A stretch of 64,000 nt of DNA from Diabrotica undecimpunctata (taxonomy: Eukaryota; Arthropoda; Insecta; Coleoptera; Chrysomelidae), in assembly GCF_040954645.1 (NCBI RefSeq), contig NC_092810.1:14370377-14434376 (forward strand), read 5' to 3'. Made by a program: the position numbers and the translations under genes. Position 1 is the first letter of the stretch. Every line of letters starts with the position of its first letter. A model generated the notes under the pieces. That model saw nothing but the letters and a program-made list of their open reading frames with translations, did no database searches and was not told the DNA's origin. Of this stretch, positions 1 through 10,279 are shown piece by piece.

Positions 1-1712
1 AACTCCTATCAGCTCCCGGTAAGATAGCTGGTTTCTTGCTTTTGGCATCCATATCGGCATTTGTCATCTTGGATTTAAGCCTTTTTAACAATATATTTCA
101 GGTAATTTTTAGTTAAAATAACCTGATCCTCAATGGCTAATAGGAAACCCTCAGTCTCGGGAAACATCTTTCCTGATGTCAATCAATAGTTCGACGCTGT
201 ATTGTCGACATATTTTTGACTGATCTTATTGTTATGTCGCCCATGCAGTGGTTTAATCATACAGGTGGGCATTTTTTCTTGCTCAGTCAGGTGGTTTATG
301 CGCATTTTTGTTTTCTGAGTTTAAGCGGCATTGTAACATCTACTGCGCAAATTGCTTGATGTAAAGTAGTATGTCTCAACCTACACCTAAAAATAAGTTC
401 TTAAATTACTAACCTGTTTATATGTCTATAAGTCATCTTCCTTTTTGATATTGCGGTAATGTTGTTTTCTCTACTGCATTGCGTGGATGGTGTTTTTGGG
501 CCTTTGCGAGAAGTGTTCTTATTTTCCGATGGAAACGCTCTATATTTATTTTTAACTATATAGTACCGAATGAGTAGCTAAGCGCGAAACAGACGTACGT
601 ATTTAATGTTACAAACAAAGATATGACCGATTTAGCTGTTTTACTCTTCGCAGAAACTCAGAAGTTAGTTCTGTTTTTATTAGTTTATTATCAATTTTTC
701 GTGCTTGCTATGCTCCGAGATATTTGTACATATTTTCATGCATTGACTCGATATGTTGGCCATTTTCTTTATCGAAACCTCCGTGCTGAACCTTTTCCCT
801 GACTATATTTAGTATACGGCACGTGCCTAGTCCAAAGTGCATACTAATATCATTTGAGAAAGTGTTTACAGTTTTTAGCATCTGATCATTTTGTGTAGAA
901 GCCATTCATTTCTAATCACCCATATGTAACAGAGGATCAAGTTTCGCCACAACGGTATTGTTATTTTTGATGCTAAAATCTGAGTCAGTAGAAAGTAGTC
1001 TCAGAAAAGGCCCCGGCTAATTGGGATATCTTGATTTTCGATATTATTTTCACCAGATATTTGAAGGTTAATTTTAATCTTTCACTCTGTCATAATATGT
1101 TTTAAAAAGGTCACCATATTATTATTAACTTAATATATTACAAATATATCTATAAGCGTTTTATGCGGTACCTAGATAAAGGCCTTCTTATAGTTAATGA
1201 AGGAAGTACCAATGTTCATTTTTTTGGTGTACGCCTGGTTAAAAATGTCTGAGTCGATTGTAAGTTTCTCTTTGCATTCCATAAAGAACTTAGTGCATCT
1301 TTTTGTGTTAAGGCTCTACAATATTATTTAGAGAATAGTTTTGGAAAATACGCTTGGCTATACAGGATGTGACCAATTAGTACAAAGTTGGAAGTCAAGT
1401 AATTGGACGGTATTGGCTGGATTTTGGGTGTTATTTTGATCGTTCGGTATCAGATAAGTGGTTTCCTGAGTAACAACTAACTAAGTATTTCCTGTAAATT
1501 AGAAATAACATGATTACTAAATATTGTTAAAAGTTCATGGACACCCCAAAACTTCTTTAGCCAGAAGTTTTTAACTCTTGGAGTCTACGTCCAGGAGATT
1601 TTCAGTTCTAAAACCTCTTTGATAATGTTTGAGTCATTTCTTCAGTGGTGAAAGGTTCATAAAGAATATTACTGTAGTGTTGATAGTTATTTGTCGTGTC
1701 TTCACGCATACT
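1..1712 (-). mobile_element. R4/Dong-like (RLE-type) LINE, degraded, runs off the window edge
   Basis: Non-LTR retrotransposon relic read on the minus strand. Conceptual translation with several frame shifts gives RT pieces colinear with the better copy at 16676-18500: a stretch resembling RPIT-LPTLY-LVTSC near 1360-1420, a thumb-side stretch SNDISMHFGLG near 830-850 and a YKYLG block near 710. Close to the window start the C-terminal domain is readable (ETEGFLLAIEDQVI near 130-170, then KCRYG-QKQETSYLTG at 20-60), where this family carries a CCHC-type zinc knuckle. The ORF is broken by stops throughout, so it is inactive. The RLE (R2/R4 group) assignment rests on motif memory and on YMDDLK in the sister copy, not on a search. 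Its 3' end lies left of the window. Confidence 0.7.
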
Positions 1713-1920
1713 TTCTGGGACATATTGACAATATGGGAGATGGTTTACTTGGAGAAGTCACAGTTTGATAACTACTTCTTTATGATGGTTCTCCCTACTG
1801 ATCATGCCGTTCCTTGTATGTAGTTGCAGCAAATGCCTGGCAGGCCCCAATAAGATGTTGGATAGTTTCTTGGGTGTGAGATCCATATTGGTATTTTTCG
1901 TTTTGGACTCGTGAGTAAAA
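1713..1920 (-). mobile_element. C-terminal fragment of a second R4-like LINE
   Basis: Minus-strand translation reads YGSHTQETIQHLIGACQAF, then AATTYKERHD, and further on a YCQYVPE block. This is the zinc-knuckle region plus following helix of the same LINE family as 1-1712. It lies upstream of the RT part of that copy (in minus orientation), so it belongs to another copy fused to it. The join is near 1712, where YVPE gives way to the N-terminal part of an RT domain (TTEEMTQ). No complete ORF remains. Confidence 0.55.
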
Positions 1921-2102
1921 CTTATTTATTATTATTACTATAATAAATCTATTTTTATAATATTTTTAATATTAAATCGTCGTTTTTTCCGTCAAAAAAA
2001 AGCTCTCGCTTTCAAATGAAACACTAAACTAAAATCTTGTGGCAAAATTTTTTTTCTTGTGGAATAAACTACTATTTTCCGAGAGTTATTTGACGTTGAT
2101 TA

Positions 2103-2930
2103 CACCAACAATGCTGACGACACTTTAGTACTAGCATCATCAACAAATGACCTTGAATACATCATGAACAGACTAGATACTATTAGTCGTAAATATGGAC
2201 TTGAAATTAATGTACAGAAGACCAACGTAATGATAATCGATCGAATTAGAAATACCCAGCCGGAAATACGAAACGTAGCGGGGTTTGAAGTGGTAAGCCG
2301 TTTTAATTACTTAGGTTCTGTTATCACAAACAATGGTGGATTCGAAGAAGAGATACTTCGACGCCTTACAATGGCCAGATCAGCAACGGTCAAACTTACT
2401 AAAATCTGGATAGATACGGACATAATCAGGAACATGATCCTGCGCCTAGTAACGATGCTTATCTTTCCTATCGCTACCTACGTGTCAGACACTTGGACCA
2501 TTAAAAAGTCCGACTCACGACCTATAATGGTCTTTAAAATGTGGATATATTGTAGAATGATGCGCGTTCCCTGGACAGCACATCGCACAAATGTCTCAAT
2601 ATTGACAGAACTCGACATCACTACTAGGCTTACCACAATCATCAACCAAAATATTTTGAGGAGCTTTGGACACATTGCCAGACGAATGGAAGGCATGGAG
2701 AGGTTGGTGGTTGAAGGCAAGGTAGATGGTAAAAGAACCCGAGGAAGATCGTCACTCCGATGGTCAGACCAAATAAAGTGCGCTACCGGTTACTCTCTGT
2801 GTAAGGCAGCACACCGCGCCCAGGGGAGAGAACACTGGATAGCAACCATTCATCAAATACCATAACGTCACCACATCCTTACGAAGGATAAAGGATAGAG
2901 GAGGAGGACACCAACAATTTCCTCATATTG
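2103..2930 (+). pseudogene. RTE-like LINE, RT palm to 3' end
   Basis: 5'-truncated endonuclease-reverse transcriptase relic. An open frame of 233 codons (2164-2865) follows a damaged catalytic box: the bases at 2103-2160 read YTNNADDTLVLASST where an intact copy would have YADDTLVLASS. Downstream blocks are typical of the RTE-like family: INVQKTNVMI, FNYLGSVIT, TKIWIDTDI, FPIATYVSDTWTIKKSD, VPWTAHRTNVSIL, FGHIARR and VDGKRTRGRSSLRWSDQI, the last close to the C-terminus. A short 3' UTR ends around 2900-2930. There is no promoter or endonuclease domain, so this is a dead 3' copy. The identification as an RTE/BovB-type C-terminus is confident; the exact family is not. Confidence 0.8.
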
Positions 2931-3660
2931 TTACGTTTTTGAAAAAAAAAAACCCAAAAACTGTTGCATAACAAACGATTACATAACAATTTTGGTGAGA
3001 CTACAAAAAATTAAATTAGTCTAAGGTAAATTTACTAATAAAAATATAGAAAAAGATATATTGTATATTTTTAAATATTTGGAAACGACACTGCTTTTTT
3101 AAATCCAGTTCAAAACAAATATTGCATTTACGATTCATGTTACCAACTATCTTTTAGTCTAGCACATTATGTTAACGTTAACTAATGGTTCACGATTGTG
3201 CAAGTAATAACATGAAATTGCTTTTGTTTTTAAGATCATTATCATCAGTAGCTTCTTTTACTGTAATCGCTCCACATGTTACGTGCAACCGAAATATAAA
3301 ATAAGTTATCTCCACGGTATTTGGGATCATTGCACGAAACATGTCAGTGACTGGCACTGAAGCAAACAACCACCAACGCATCATGATTATGTGGGGTGAG
3401 CGATTTTATGAAATTTAACTAACGTTTTATAAAGCAACGTATGGAAGACTGTAATTACGTCTATTGACTCTCTACTTTATTTTCCACAGCTTTGGTAATC
3501 TAGCAAATAAAGCGTTAGTTAGGAAATCAATTCAAGCAATGGCTTTAATCTTTTAAAATTGAGATATAGTTTATTTATTCAGTTTTTTTAAACAAACTAA
3601 AAATGCGATTTAAATAATAAAATTGCATTGCTTATTTACTAAAATAAGCGGATTTAAATA
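2931..3660. other. No recognisable gene
   Basis: AT-rich sequence between the RTE end and the pogo element. I see only short chance ORFs and an A-run at 2942-2951. Confidence 0.5.
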
Positions 3661-3682
3661 GAGCAGAAGGTACAAATATGGG
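3661..3682 (+). repeat. Left terminal inverted repeat of pogo element
   Basis: 22-bp end matching the reverse complement of 6294-6315 with one mismatch. The outer flank is TA. Confidence 0.85.
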
Positions 3683-4205
3683 TACAAATACCATTTTGTT
3701 TATTGCTGATATCTTGACTATTTTTTTGTTTTGTAAGTTCAAATTACATAATTGGTATATAAAATTGTTTTGCTCTTTTGTACTAGTCTTTTTTTCTGCC
3801 TAGTAATATATTTATTTCTGTAATGTCATAAAAACACTCACGGTGTCATTTAAGTAAGGAACTGAAAGGTGATATAAATATGGGCTACTAGTAAAAATAT
3901 TTTTATTTTATAATTTTTTATGTACAATATTTACACACATATTTGTCTCTTTCTGCACCAGAACAATCTATATGTGCCCATAAGTTGCACATAAGGCACT
4001 GAATTCATTTTTCACCTCGATAATCCTCACAAAATTTTACCGTCACAGAAAATACAATTTGGATCCATATTTTCCGGATCCATCAGCTGGTTGAAATTCC
4101 TGCTCACTTTCGTTGTCAGAAGAACTTTCGATTTTGTTTTTATGCCGCCTGACTTGTTTTTAATTTTTTTCTTAGTCCCTTGTGGACTCAGCCGTAATGT
4201 GTCAT

Positions 4206-5826
4206 TTATGCATTTAATTTCTTTTTGTTGTTTTGCTGGTCTAATGCTTCCTTGTAGGGTGAAGAAGTTATTATCGTTGATTTCGATGTTTTTCTACCAC
4301 GATTTGTGGATTTTTTCCTGATCGAACGCACTGGCGATATTTCAAATGGACTTACAAACTTCTGCAAACTAGAAGGATCTGGTTCACTGATATTGCTTGC
4401 TTCTGGTGTTTCTGGTAGGATAGCAGGTTCAATCGCTTGCGGAATTACAAACTTCTGCAAACCAGAAGGACTTGGTTTACTAATGTTGCTGGCTTCTGGT
4501 GTTTTTGGTAGGATAGCAGGTTCAATCGCTTGCGGATTTACAAACTTCTGCAAACCAGAAGGACCTGGTTCACTGATGTGTCTGGCTTCTAATGTTTTTG
4601 TTAGGATAGTAGGTTCAATAGCGTGCGGTTCTACATAGTTGTGGTGGTTACTCTCAATTTCTGCTGCAATAAATTCTGCATCTGAAAACACAGTCTTATT
4701 CAATGCATAAATTCCAGTAGCGCGGAATCCATTTACAGCAATTTCTCCAGTTTGGCTTTTAAGGTATGCTTTGCCAAAAAGTTCTCCAATATGGTACTGA
4801 GAGAGTGCGCGGTTAGTATGACGTAACCATTGTCTGATTTCTTCGCTATAGTATGCCTTGAGCGTTCTAATTAAAGTTTTGTCTAGCGGTTGCAGTTTGT
4901 GTGTTGAATGTGGACGTAATAAAATTATAACTATGTTATTCTCCCTTGCCAGATTAATCACATCTAAATTGTAAGTATGGCTGTAGTGTCCATCCAATAT
5001 AAGAAGTACAATAAACTCTTTAGAGGGTTTAACGGTATCTATAAAGTGTTTAAACCACTGTGTAAATAAATTAGACTGCACCCAACCACTAGGATGAATG
5101 GCTGATATCGATCCAGGAGGAGTACCTTTCATGAGTTGCACATTCATATTCTTTCTTGTGAAGATTAACATGGATGGGATAAAATTCCCTTCAGCACTCA
5201 TACATGCAATTAAAGTAATCAATGATCCTCTCTCAGCCGAAGTCAGCGATGCGATTTGTCTCTTTCCTTTGCGCCCACTATTATCACAATTTTATTTTGC
5301 ACAATGATCAGGCCTGTTTCATCTACGTTGTAAACCTGGTTACTGGAAAAATTGTATTTATCATGTGCTTTTGATGATCAAAACATATTTGAACATTCTC
5401 TTTGTTAAAGCTAGCTGCCCGTCCAAAAGACGTTCTAGTTGGTCTCCTTAAAGCCAATGTATTTTTATGACGCGCCAAGAACAAATCTAGCCAACCTCTA
5501 CCAGATTAAATGCCATTCGTTTTATATCAGTCCGCGTTAAACCATAGAATTTCACTTTCATTTGAAGGATATTCTACCAAACATTTTTCTAAATCTGGGC
5601 CAAGAATAGTTCCTTTTCCCAATTTTTTTAGATACTGCTTCATCTGGACTCAGTTTAGCTATTTTCTTCTAACCGTTGTAGGTACTGTCGATCTCGGGAC
5701 ATTATAAGTTTCAGCTGCTTTTAATGTACCCATCGTTTTATCTCTCACAGCTTGAATAGCAGATTTCATGCTATCTGGATCCCAGAACTTTCGTTGTTTT
5801 GGACTTACAATACTTTTTCTAGGCAT
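4206..5826 (-). pseudogene. Pogo-family DDE transposase (frameshifted)
   Basis: Transposase relic of the element at 3661-6315. From ATG at 5826 the N-terminus reads MPRKSIVSPKQR and an HTH of the psq/CENP-B kind (AIQAVRD, LKAAETYNVPRSTV) to about 5660. The middle is shifted among frames but shows the Tc5-type HTH (RHKNTLALRRPT) and the first acidic motif YNVDETGL just before 5290. From 5222 a clean 338-codon frame holds LILDGHYSHT (second Asp, residue 77) and HKLQPLDK (third Asp, residue 114), so the catalytic DDD set is still present. After residue ~200 the protein becomes a Ser/Pro/Glu-rich tail with three 31-residue repeats. Loss of frame in the N-terminal half makes it non-functional. The family call is secure. 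Confidence 0.85.
4345..4635 (-). repeat. 93-bp tandem repeat in transposase C-terminal tail (about 3 units)
   Basis: Units begin at 4352, 4445 and 4538 (same TTACAAACTTCTGCAAA start, spacing exactly 93 bp). 93 is a multiple of 3, so in the minus frame each unit adds 31 residues built around EPAILPKTPEASNIS and PSGLQKF. The array sits in the low-complexity tail beyond the DDE domain. Confidence 0.85.
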
Positions 5827-5860
5827 TCTAAAAAGAAAAAAAAAACCCGGTAGACTAAAC

Positions 5861-5945
5861 TGATACAAATATGGGCTAGCTCATATTTGTAGCACCACAC
5901 AAATATGGGCTAGCTCATATTTGTAGAACCACGCTAGCCCATATT
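5861..5945. repeat. Subterminal palindromic cluster of the TIR core
   Basis: Alternating copies of ACAAATATGGGCTAGC and its complement (starts near 5865, 5880, 5900, 5913, 5934), just upstream of the transposase ATG in the minus orientation. Further copies occur at 3877-3886 and 6274-6280. They repeat the inner part of the TIR, so they are candidate transposase-binding sites or part of the element promoter. Confidence 0.6.
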
Positions 5946-6293
5946 GCAACATAACCAAACATATATTCAAATATTAATAACTAAAATGCAATACAAATTA
6001 AAAGAAAAAGTCGGAAATATTATGAAAATATCAGCCTTTCGCTGATATTTTACGATGTGTGATAAAATATTAAATTTATTCTTAGTTTTCACCGAAAAAA
6101 AATTAAAATAAAAACATATCTGAAAATTTTCTTGCGTCAACACTATGTGATTGTTTCAACGGTCACTGGACCTAGGTCACAGTAAGCTTTATTAGTTAAT
6201 ATTTTAGACTAAAGTGTGTCTAGTCAAGCTATTGACGTATAGGTGGTGATGTGTATTTCATATTAATTGCGATAGCCCATATTAGTAGCATAG

Positions 6294-6315
6294 CCCATAT
6301 TTGTACCTTCTCCTC
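6294..6315 (-). repeat. Right terminal inverted repeat of pogo element
   Basis: Partner of 3661-3682, followed by TA at 6316-6317. Confidence 0.85.
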
Positions 6316-6317
6316 TA

Positions 6318-6639
6318 TTAGTAGCTGTATTACTTATATACAAGTTGAGTGAAAAATTTACAAAATTGTAACTGTATGTTTAGAAAATACAATAAGATTT
6401 GGTTTACAAATATAATGAGTCTAATATCACTTATTTCTGAGCTACAAGGGCTTATGTTTCTAAACTAAAATTGCATTATCAAATTAGAATATACAGTCAA
6501 ACCCCCTTATTAAAATGGGCTTCGTTCCAAGAAAAAATATTCCTATAATTGGAATATTCTAATACCCGATCATTGGTGGATAGTAGTAATAAGTGAACCT
6601 AAAATACGCAATCACCAGAGTATTTAGTTTAGTTTGTCG
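6318..6639. other. No recognisable gene
   Basis: AT-rich flank of the pogo element. I see no coding signal or repeat structure. Confidence 0.45.
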
Positions 6640-6802
6640 TCACCAGAGGTGACGACAAAACAAAGAAATAAACATTGAGAGGAAAGAGGTAAAGTAAGCA
6701 TTAAGGAAATTAAAAAATAGAAAATCACTTGGAGAGGACAAAATACCGAACGCACTCCTAGAGTACGGAAAACCAGATTTGACCAAATAACTATTAAAAA
6801 TG
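6640..6802 (+). pseudogene. LINE reverse transcriptase N-terminal scrap
   Basis: Translation gives LRKLKNRKSLGEDKIPNALLEYG, cut here into its recognisable halves LRKLKNRKS and EDKIPNALLEYG. This is the conserved block at the start of the RT domain of RTE-like LINEs (KNRKAPGPDGIPNELLKYG in active relatives). It stops abruptly where an oppositely oriented endonuclease fragment begins. Confidence 0.6.
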
Positions 6803-7260
6803 TTTAATGCCGGGTATTACTTGATTGCCTATACGAGCGTGAAAATCCCCCAACATTATCATCTTCCCTCTGACTTGATCTACTACTTATTGCAGTTGGT
6901 CATAAAATGCTTCCCTTGTTGTTTGAGGCTTGTTATTTTCTGTGCCGTATACTCCGATGATGTTCAGGTCTTCCTTTTCCATTCTTACCTTTGCTATCAC
7001 AATTCTTTCTGATATTTATTGACACTCTTTGATGTGATTTTGTTGCCTTTGGCGTATTAGTAAAGGCCTTCTTTGGCCCTGTTTTCTTTTACTACTTCAC
7101 TGTAGATTAGTATGTATTCTCCTAACTTTGATTGACCTTTTCCTTTCTTTTTTGTTTCCTGTAGACTACAAATGTCTATTTCTTTCTCTTTCAGCACTTG
7201 GGTTATTTCTTGGTCCCTTGAGTTGAGTGATCTGATATTCTTAGTAGTGATTCATCTGGG
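6803..7260 (-). pseudogene. LINE apurinic-type endonuclease (EEP) domain fragment
   Basis: Minus-strand reading, with frame changes, gives the endonuclease blocks in order: NIRSLNSRDQEITQVLKEKE, then DICSLQETKKKGKGQSKLGEY, VKENRAKEGLY, NIIGVYGTENNKPQ, then GDFHARIGNQ close to 6815. The QET and GDFxAR motifs are catalytic signatures of the exonuclease-endonuclease-phosphatase fold used by RTE-like LINEs. Premature stops exist. Orientation is opposite to the RT pieces on both sides, so it is a separate insertion or an inversion. Confidence 0.7.
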
Positions 7261-7361
7261 TTTTGGATGTTTTTGGCTTGCCCTTATTTCTTGCCATAGT
7301 CGTCTTCATAGTATCAATCCGATTTCGAGGCTGTCCATGGTTTCTTTGAGCAGTTTTGAGC

Positions 7362-7550
7362 AGAATAGAATGGAACGAACATATAAGCCGAATGACGATA
7401 AATAGAGTAGTAAAGACGGCAAGAGACGGTTCCGCAATAGGAAGAAGATCAGTAGAAAGACGAAAACGATGGAATGACAACTTACTGGACTCACATTGAA
7501 AAACAGACAGATTTATGTCTATATAAAAAGAAGAAGAAGAAGAAAAACTT
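7362..7550 (+). pseudogene. RTE-like LINE 3' terminus with AAG-rich tail
   Basis: Plus-strand translation EWNEHISRMTINRVVKTARD followed by GRRSVERRKRWNDNLLDSH is the standard C-terminus of one RTE-like family (compare GRPPKRWKDN at 45550-45580). It is followed by an AAGAAGAAGAAG tail at 7529-7546, the type of 3' end these elements carry. Confidence 0.7.
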
Positions 7551-7570
7551 AAAATAATCCAAAAAATTTA

Positions 7571-9261
7571 CGAGCTCCTTTCCATATCAGTTGGCCCAAC
7601 GTTAGATTGATAAGAAAATTAAATTTTAGAGAACAAAAATAAAAGCGCCGCGTCAATTTTATAAGTTTTAATGCATCAAATAACATTTTGGAATTTCTAA
7701 ATTACTTATAGAAAATATTTTATAACGTAATGAAAACTATTGATAAAACAGAATAATATTTAAAATATTTAAAATTTAAAAAAAGGAATTTAATATAAAA
7801 TATTAATAAAAAAAAATGTAAAAGTTTACCACTGAGTTACATCAACTTTATTTTCAATGATATCCACAATTCTTCGAGGCATAGTTTTAATAAAGCTCTG
7901 ACAAAATTCTAATGTAAACAAATCCCATATTTCTTGCAATATTTTCTTCAATTCGTAGACGGACCTGGCAGGATGTTTTCTCAAAACTTTTTTCATTTCG
8001 CGCCATAAAGTTTCTATCAGGGACAAGTCGGGACTGTTAGAAACCCATTCCAAAAGTACTATACCATGATCTTCAATCCATTTTACACTCTTTTTTGAGG
8101 TATGACAACCTGCGCCGTGCTGTTGGAAAACACAATCTTCCGCTGACGTTAAACGGTGTTCCATAATCGGTAAAATATAATCTTCTAAAATATTCAAATA
8201 TTTATCCTTGTTTACAATGTCATCGATAAAATATAACTTTTCCACACCTTTAGACGATATGCTGCCCCAGATCATAACAGATGCAGAAAATTTGACTTTT
8301 TTCTTCAGACAATCGGAATGGAAAGCTTTATTTTTCCTGCGACTGACTCTACTCCTACTCTCTCTAACACACACTTCAAATCTGGACTCATTACTCCATT
8401 GAATTAAATCTCATTGCAACTGAGTCCCATCTTTATGCTCTTTTGACCATTTTAGTCTATTTTTCTTTTGTTGTAATGTTAAAAGTGGCTTTTCCTTAGC
8501 CTTAAATGAAATGAAATTTATTAAAAACAATTCGTACTAATTTTTTTAAGTATAAAACTTACACTTTGTAAGTACCTAATCCTAATTCGTGGGCCTCTCG
8601 TAGACATGTTAATGTAGAGACGTGTCTTCCAATAACTTTACTCCATTAAACGATTACCTCCTTTAATTTGATCGTTGATTTTTCACTATAATGCGTCATT
8701 ATGTCCTTCGACCGCGTCGGTTATTTTACTTTTTTGTACATTTCTAGGTATTGTGACCACCGAACCTGTAGTTTTCTATCTTCTGACTATATTTCTTACA
8801 CTATAGCATGACAATTGCAACATATTCACGATTTCCGAATTGGATTTTTTAGAATTAAAATATTTAATAATGATTGAACAAATTTTCTCATCGATAACTT
8901 TACCTCGACTCATTGTACAATTCACAAACGGCAGAAAGCTATACAATACTACAGAATACATTTGACATTAACTGACAATATTATCATTTTGTTGTCATTT
9001 TTCCAAGCTACCTCTGTATTTAACGTAATTATGAAAAAATCAACGTATGTTGAATGCATAGCCATGGTTTAGTGAAATTTTTTTTATTGTTGCAAATAAA
9101 TAAAAAAAACCATAACGTTGACGTTTTTAATAAATATTAATACAAATGACATATTTATTAATATGGGAACTTACAAAAACATGCAGAGTATAATTTGTTT
9201 ATGGCAATGGACTTAAACTGCAAATTCCATAGGTGGGCCAACTGATATGGGAAGAGACTCG
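7571..9261 (-). mobile_element. Complete Tc1-like element, inactive
   Basis: Terminal inverted repeats at 7571-7598 and 9234-9261 match at 24 of 28 positions (shared core CCATATCAGTTGGCCCA). Both ends are flanked by TA (7569-7570, 9262-9263). Length 1.69 kb and the enclosed transposase relic are typical of the Tc1/mariner superfamily. Boundaries are directly supported. Confidence 0.85.
7826..8913 (-). pseudogene. Tc1-like transposase, catalytic residues lost
   Basis: The N-terminus from ATG at 8913 reads MSRGKVIDEKICSII, with a helix-turn-helix (SNSEIVNMLQLS) to about 8780. The 8420-8775 stretch is frame-shifted. The catalytic half is open from 8374 to 7826. Near 8390 the box reads WSNESRFEV where active relatives have WSDES, the second motif is VFQQHGAGCHTS where QQDxAPCH is expected, and the third, NSPDLSLIETLW, keeps its Glu. 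At least two of three catalytic acids are therefore replaced (Asp to Asn, Asp to His), so the enzyme would be dead even if the frame were intact. The C-terminus ENKVDVTQW matches the usual family length. Confidence 0.85.
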
Positions 9262-9263
9262 TA

Positions 9264-10279
9264 GTTCTGCTTACTGTTCTAGTGAAGTTAAAAATATTTT
9301 TCATACCTTTTTTATCTTTTTATTTATCATTAGTCAGTATAATAAGCAATGCTACGATTATTCTATCCAGTATATTGTATACAGATGGTACTGTGTTAAG
9401 CAGCTATTTCCAAATTAAATTCTTTCTAGAATATTTCCCAAAATGTACATTCGTCTCAAATAAACGATTTGTTCCATCATTCCACGTTCCATCGTGGCAA
9501 ATGCCCTTTTTTAATTCCCTTAGAGTTATTTTAAATAGAAATGTCCTTAAATTAAACACAAAAAGAAATGTACACCAATTGTTGCAGGATGTAATTCCAC
9601 TCTTAGTGCAGTATCAAAATTTTCTCTTGCTGTATGCATGTTTCTTCGAGTGTTAAATGTAAAATACACACCGCATTAAGAGACACTATATTTGAGAATT
9701 TCAAGGAATAGTTCCTACGATAAAACTTTTATGGACCAAGCGAAGATACTTTAATTAAAGCGAATAAAAGAGTTTCATTGTAACAGCTGTAAAAGTCGAT
9801 GTTAAACAAAGAACGTATGTTTTCAACGTCTCTGTAAAACCGAAATAAAATAGCTAATTTATACGATAGCTGAGTGGTGTACTGGGTGCGGAATAAATGT
9901 CGTTTACAGAACAAATAAAAATCAGGATAGATATAGTTAAGTAGGTACTAAACACTGTTTGAAATGGAACAGGATAATTGGAATAAAGTCAAGAACATAC
10001 TCAGTTTGATTTTTATGGCTAAATTGTTTTTGTTTTCAATTTATTTTCTACTCATATTTTAGTATTTCTCGACCAAAGAGCTTGCTAAATAAATTAATAT
10101 AGGTATTTATATAATAATCAAAATTTATTATTGTGATCTTAAAAGCCATGAGTATTTCTAAAACTTTGGTATATGGAACGTCAGTGTGGGAATGTCATAT
10201 TTGATTTATATAATAATAATAAGAGTTTATGAAAATACAATTGAAAAATTGGCGCGGTAAAAATCGGATTATATAATCG
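9264..10279. other. No recognisable gene
   Basis: A 124-codon open stretch exists at 9282-9656, but its composition is hydrophobic and biased, it has no motif I recognise, and neither strand shows family blocks. I treat it as chance. Confidence 0.4.

Larger units (their letters stand above)
3661..6315 (-). mobile_element. Complete pogo/Tigger-type DNA transposon
   Basis: Terminal inverted repeats lie at 3661-3682 and 6294-6315. They share AGAAGGTACAAATATGGG exactly and match at 21 of 22 positions overall. Each is flanked by the dinucleotide TA (3659-3660 and 6316-6317), the target duplication expected for Tc1/mariner-superfamily elements. The interior carries a pogo-type DDE transposase relic on the minus strand, an N-terminal helix-turn-helix and several internal copies of the TIR core (AAATATGGGCTA). 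Boundaries are read directly from sequence. About 2.65 kb is a normal size for an autonomous pogo/Tigger element. The transposase is broken, so the copy is now immobile by itself. Confidence 0.85.

Noticed and set aside
4306..4638. Plus-strand 110-codon repetitive ORF
   Set aside because: It is the antisense shadow of the pogo transposase tail repeat.
5861..5945. Microsatellite
   Set aside because: The units are inverted copies of the pogo TIR core, so they are better explained as element-specific subterminal repeats.
9282..9656. 124-codon hydrophobic ORF that might be a membrane protein
   Set aside because: No family motif, no start or splice context, biased TTT/TTA composition; consistent with chance in AT-rich DNA.
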